NCBI GenBank assembly: GCA_947462335.1
Contig: OX381707.1
Span: 80,748,610 to 80,812,609, forward strand
Source: Harmothoe impar
Taxonomy: Eukaryota; Annelida; Polychaeta; Phyllodocida; Polynoidae
Direction: 5' to 3'
DNA: 64,000 bases
The position numbers and the translations under genes are program-made. Positions 62,330-64,000 of the stretch are shown one piece after another; position 1 is the first letter of the stretch, and the number at the start of each line of letters is the position of its first letter. Under the pieces are notes generated by a model. It worked only from the letters and a program-made list of their open reading frames with translations. It was not told the origin of the DNA and made no database searches.

Positions 62330-64000
62330 GACTCAGCAGTACTCGGGCAGTGCTATAGTATACACGGAGCTGCCCATATAACAGACCCTCTCACATTTCT
62401 TGACGTTTAGTAGCGCACTGGTTACTCCAGGGAGAGTGGTAATCCAGAAAACGAAACCGAAACCAATGGTACGAGCAGCAGAACATGTCCTCCTGGTCTC
62501 AGAGAAGGAAATGCTTCTACCATATACTTTAATATAGCGGAAAACCCGATAACTGCAACCAGGACATTTACAATTTCTGAAAATCACCATTGACCTGAAA
62601 GATACATCCTTTCTTCAAAACATTTCCCACAAAAATTAGCTACTGACCACGGAAAATCAGAACACTGGTCTGTATTGTAAAACTACCTGAATTTAGCCTG
62701 AATTTGCACTGAATAAATTGCATTTTCACTGATTCCCAAACTAGCCTTTGAAAAAAATGGAATCTCACTGAGAATCCCTTTCCTATTATTTGATTGAAAT
62801 TGGCAGACATTCAGCAGCATGTGTGTAGGTTTTAATAATATTGGCATCATTTCCAAATTATTTATGGACCATTCAGTGCTCCTGCAGTATTCACTTCTGA
62901 CCAGAATCGTATATGACTCTCAGTTTTCTGCGGGATTACCCTCTATGAGACCTACTATTAGTGGGATGTGGCTTTCTATTACCTATAATTGTGATTTCTA
63001 TGACCCAATACATGTTTACAGATAGGCCCCAAAGTTTTATGTCCCTTGGGCTCCCCTATACCAAGATAAGCTGATGTTTCCGGGACAAACCCAGGCCCAA
63101 AATCACCCTGATTTCCCACCTAGGGCCGAGAGGGCCCCCGGCTCCATGTTTTAGCCATTTTCATAGCAAGAAGTACCTCTAGGACCATCAAATCTAACAT
63201 GGATCTTTGCATGGAATATCTCTATGTGATACATGTGCCAATACTATAGATTTCTGTTCATATGGTCAAAAAATTATGGAAAAATATGGAAAAATACCTG
63301 AAAATTACCATAAAAATATACATTATTCGCACATCATGCCAGGATTGAATCTTCAGAGTATATTGAAAGCCCATTGACTCATGTTTTTCTACATTTCTTC
63401 ACGATTTTTAGAAAGTACACTTTTAAAAAATACGGTGGTGGGGGCCCTTGTAGTAGCAAATATGCCATTTGCGGTGCCATCCTCTAACTAAATGCTCGCC
63501 GATCATCCTTCAAAGGGTATCAATGCTTGGTTCCTGTATGCCCTTGACTGGTTACAAACTGTAGCTACTACACAATTTTGATATACCTGTGCTATTGGGA
63601 CTAAGGTAAAAAATAAATAAGACATATCAAATTACTCTGAATTACCCCCAGTGGCCATAAACTGAAACCAACTTGCGGCTCGGCCCCGGGGACCCTCCGA
63701 CAGCAATATTAATGTGAATATCCTTCCTTTTTTCCACATTTCAAGGACCTGGTCATAAATTTTCTATGAAATTTGGCAGAAGTAATTATTCTGTACATAA
63801 CCAGTGCAAAAGAAATCAATTTGAGGGGCTTTTAATTTTTCCATGGTAATAGCCCTTTTGCTTTAGGTCTCAGAGAAGGAAATGCTTCTACCATATACTT
63901 TAATATAGCGGAAAACCCGATAACTGCAACCAGGACATTTACAATTTCTGAAAATCACCATTGACCTGAAAGATACATCCTTTCTTCAAAACATTTCCCA
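62330..64000. repeat. Partial tandem duplication at the window edge
   Basis: Sequence from 62495 (GGTCTCAGAGAAGGAAATGC) to 62629 recurs from 63866 to the last base at a constant offset of 1371, with no mismatch seen by eye. The intervening DNA is AT-rich with no accepted gene. The duplication must extend beyond the window. Confidence 0.8.

Overview
This is an animal (metazoan) genome window that is dominated by repeats. The clues are split, intron-containing coding pieces, AATAAA polyadenylation signals, long microsatellites, many MITE-like inverted-repeat elements, a tyrosine-recombinase retrotransposon, CACTG-ended DNA transposons, and an element with Polinton-like ends. The mix suits a marine invertebrate, and a lancelet or other deuterostome is one guess, but the species cannot be fixed from the sequence. 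There are no operons, bacterial genes, rRNA genes or convincing tRNA genes.

Layout. Positions 1-8.5 kb hold two copies of a segmental duplication separated by a 1.96-kb CACTA-type element (3511-5469). From 8.77 to 21.3 kb lie four degenerate copies of a roughly 2-kb noncoding macro-repeat, mixed with a recurrent P cassette and with MITEs whose empty sites can be read from sister copies. A relic of a DIRS/Ngaro reverse transcriptase lies at 18.9-19.3 kb. Positions 22-29 kb hold a palindromic minisatellite, an array of TATATGGACATGT repeats (24.2-26.9 kb), and a CpG-rich promoter-like segment leading into a CTG/TTA tract. From 31,244 to 43,364 lies a second CACTA-type element. It is swollen to 12.1 kb by a TTAA-flanked element (31697-32600) and by an 8,684-bp, almost perfectly palindromic element (33604-42287).

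The palindrome is the main discovery. It has a 6-bp target duplication (CACCTT) and AGTAGTAT tips. Each arm carries CCAAT/E-box/FOX-like subterminal arrays, repeated TATA-bearing modules, and an intact 288-codon gene that I do not recognise. The two gene copies converge on the centre. Because the symmetry stops exactly at the target duplications, it looks like a transposed mobile element rather than an assembly artefact.

Positions 44.3-49.3 kb contain the best host-gene candidate, on the + strand: a SAM-like helical exon, a coiled-coil terminal exon with a polyadenylation signal, and an exon with a hydrophobic segment and four 56-residue repeats. Splice phases allow two alternative joins. Positions 53205-58679 are a complete Ngaro-like retrotransposon on the - strand with A1-gag-RT/RNase H-YR-B1-A2-B2 architecture. 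Its gag and pol are in one frame, separated by a single TGA-C codon. Next to it (58796-59909) is a decayed gag of a second Ngaro lineage. Positions 60-64 kb are low-complexity and MITE sequence, ending in a partial tandem duplication at the window edge.
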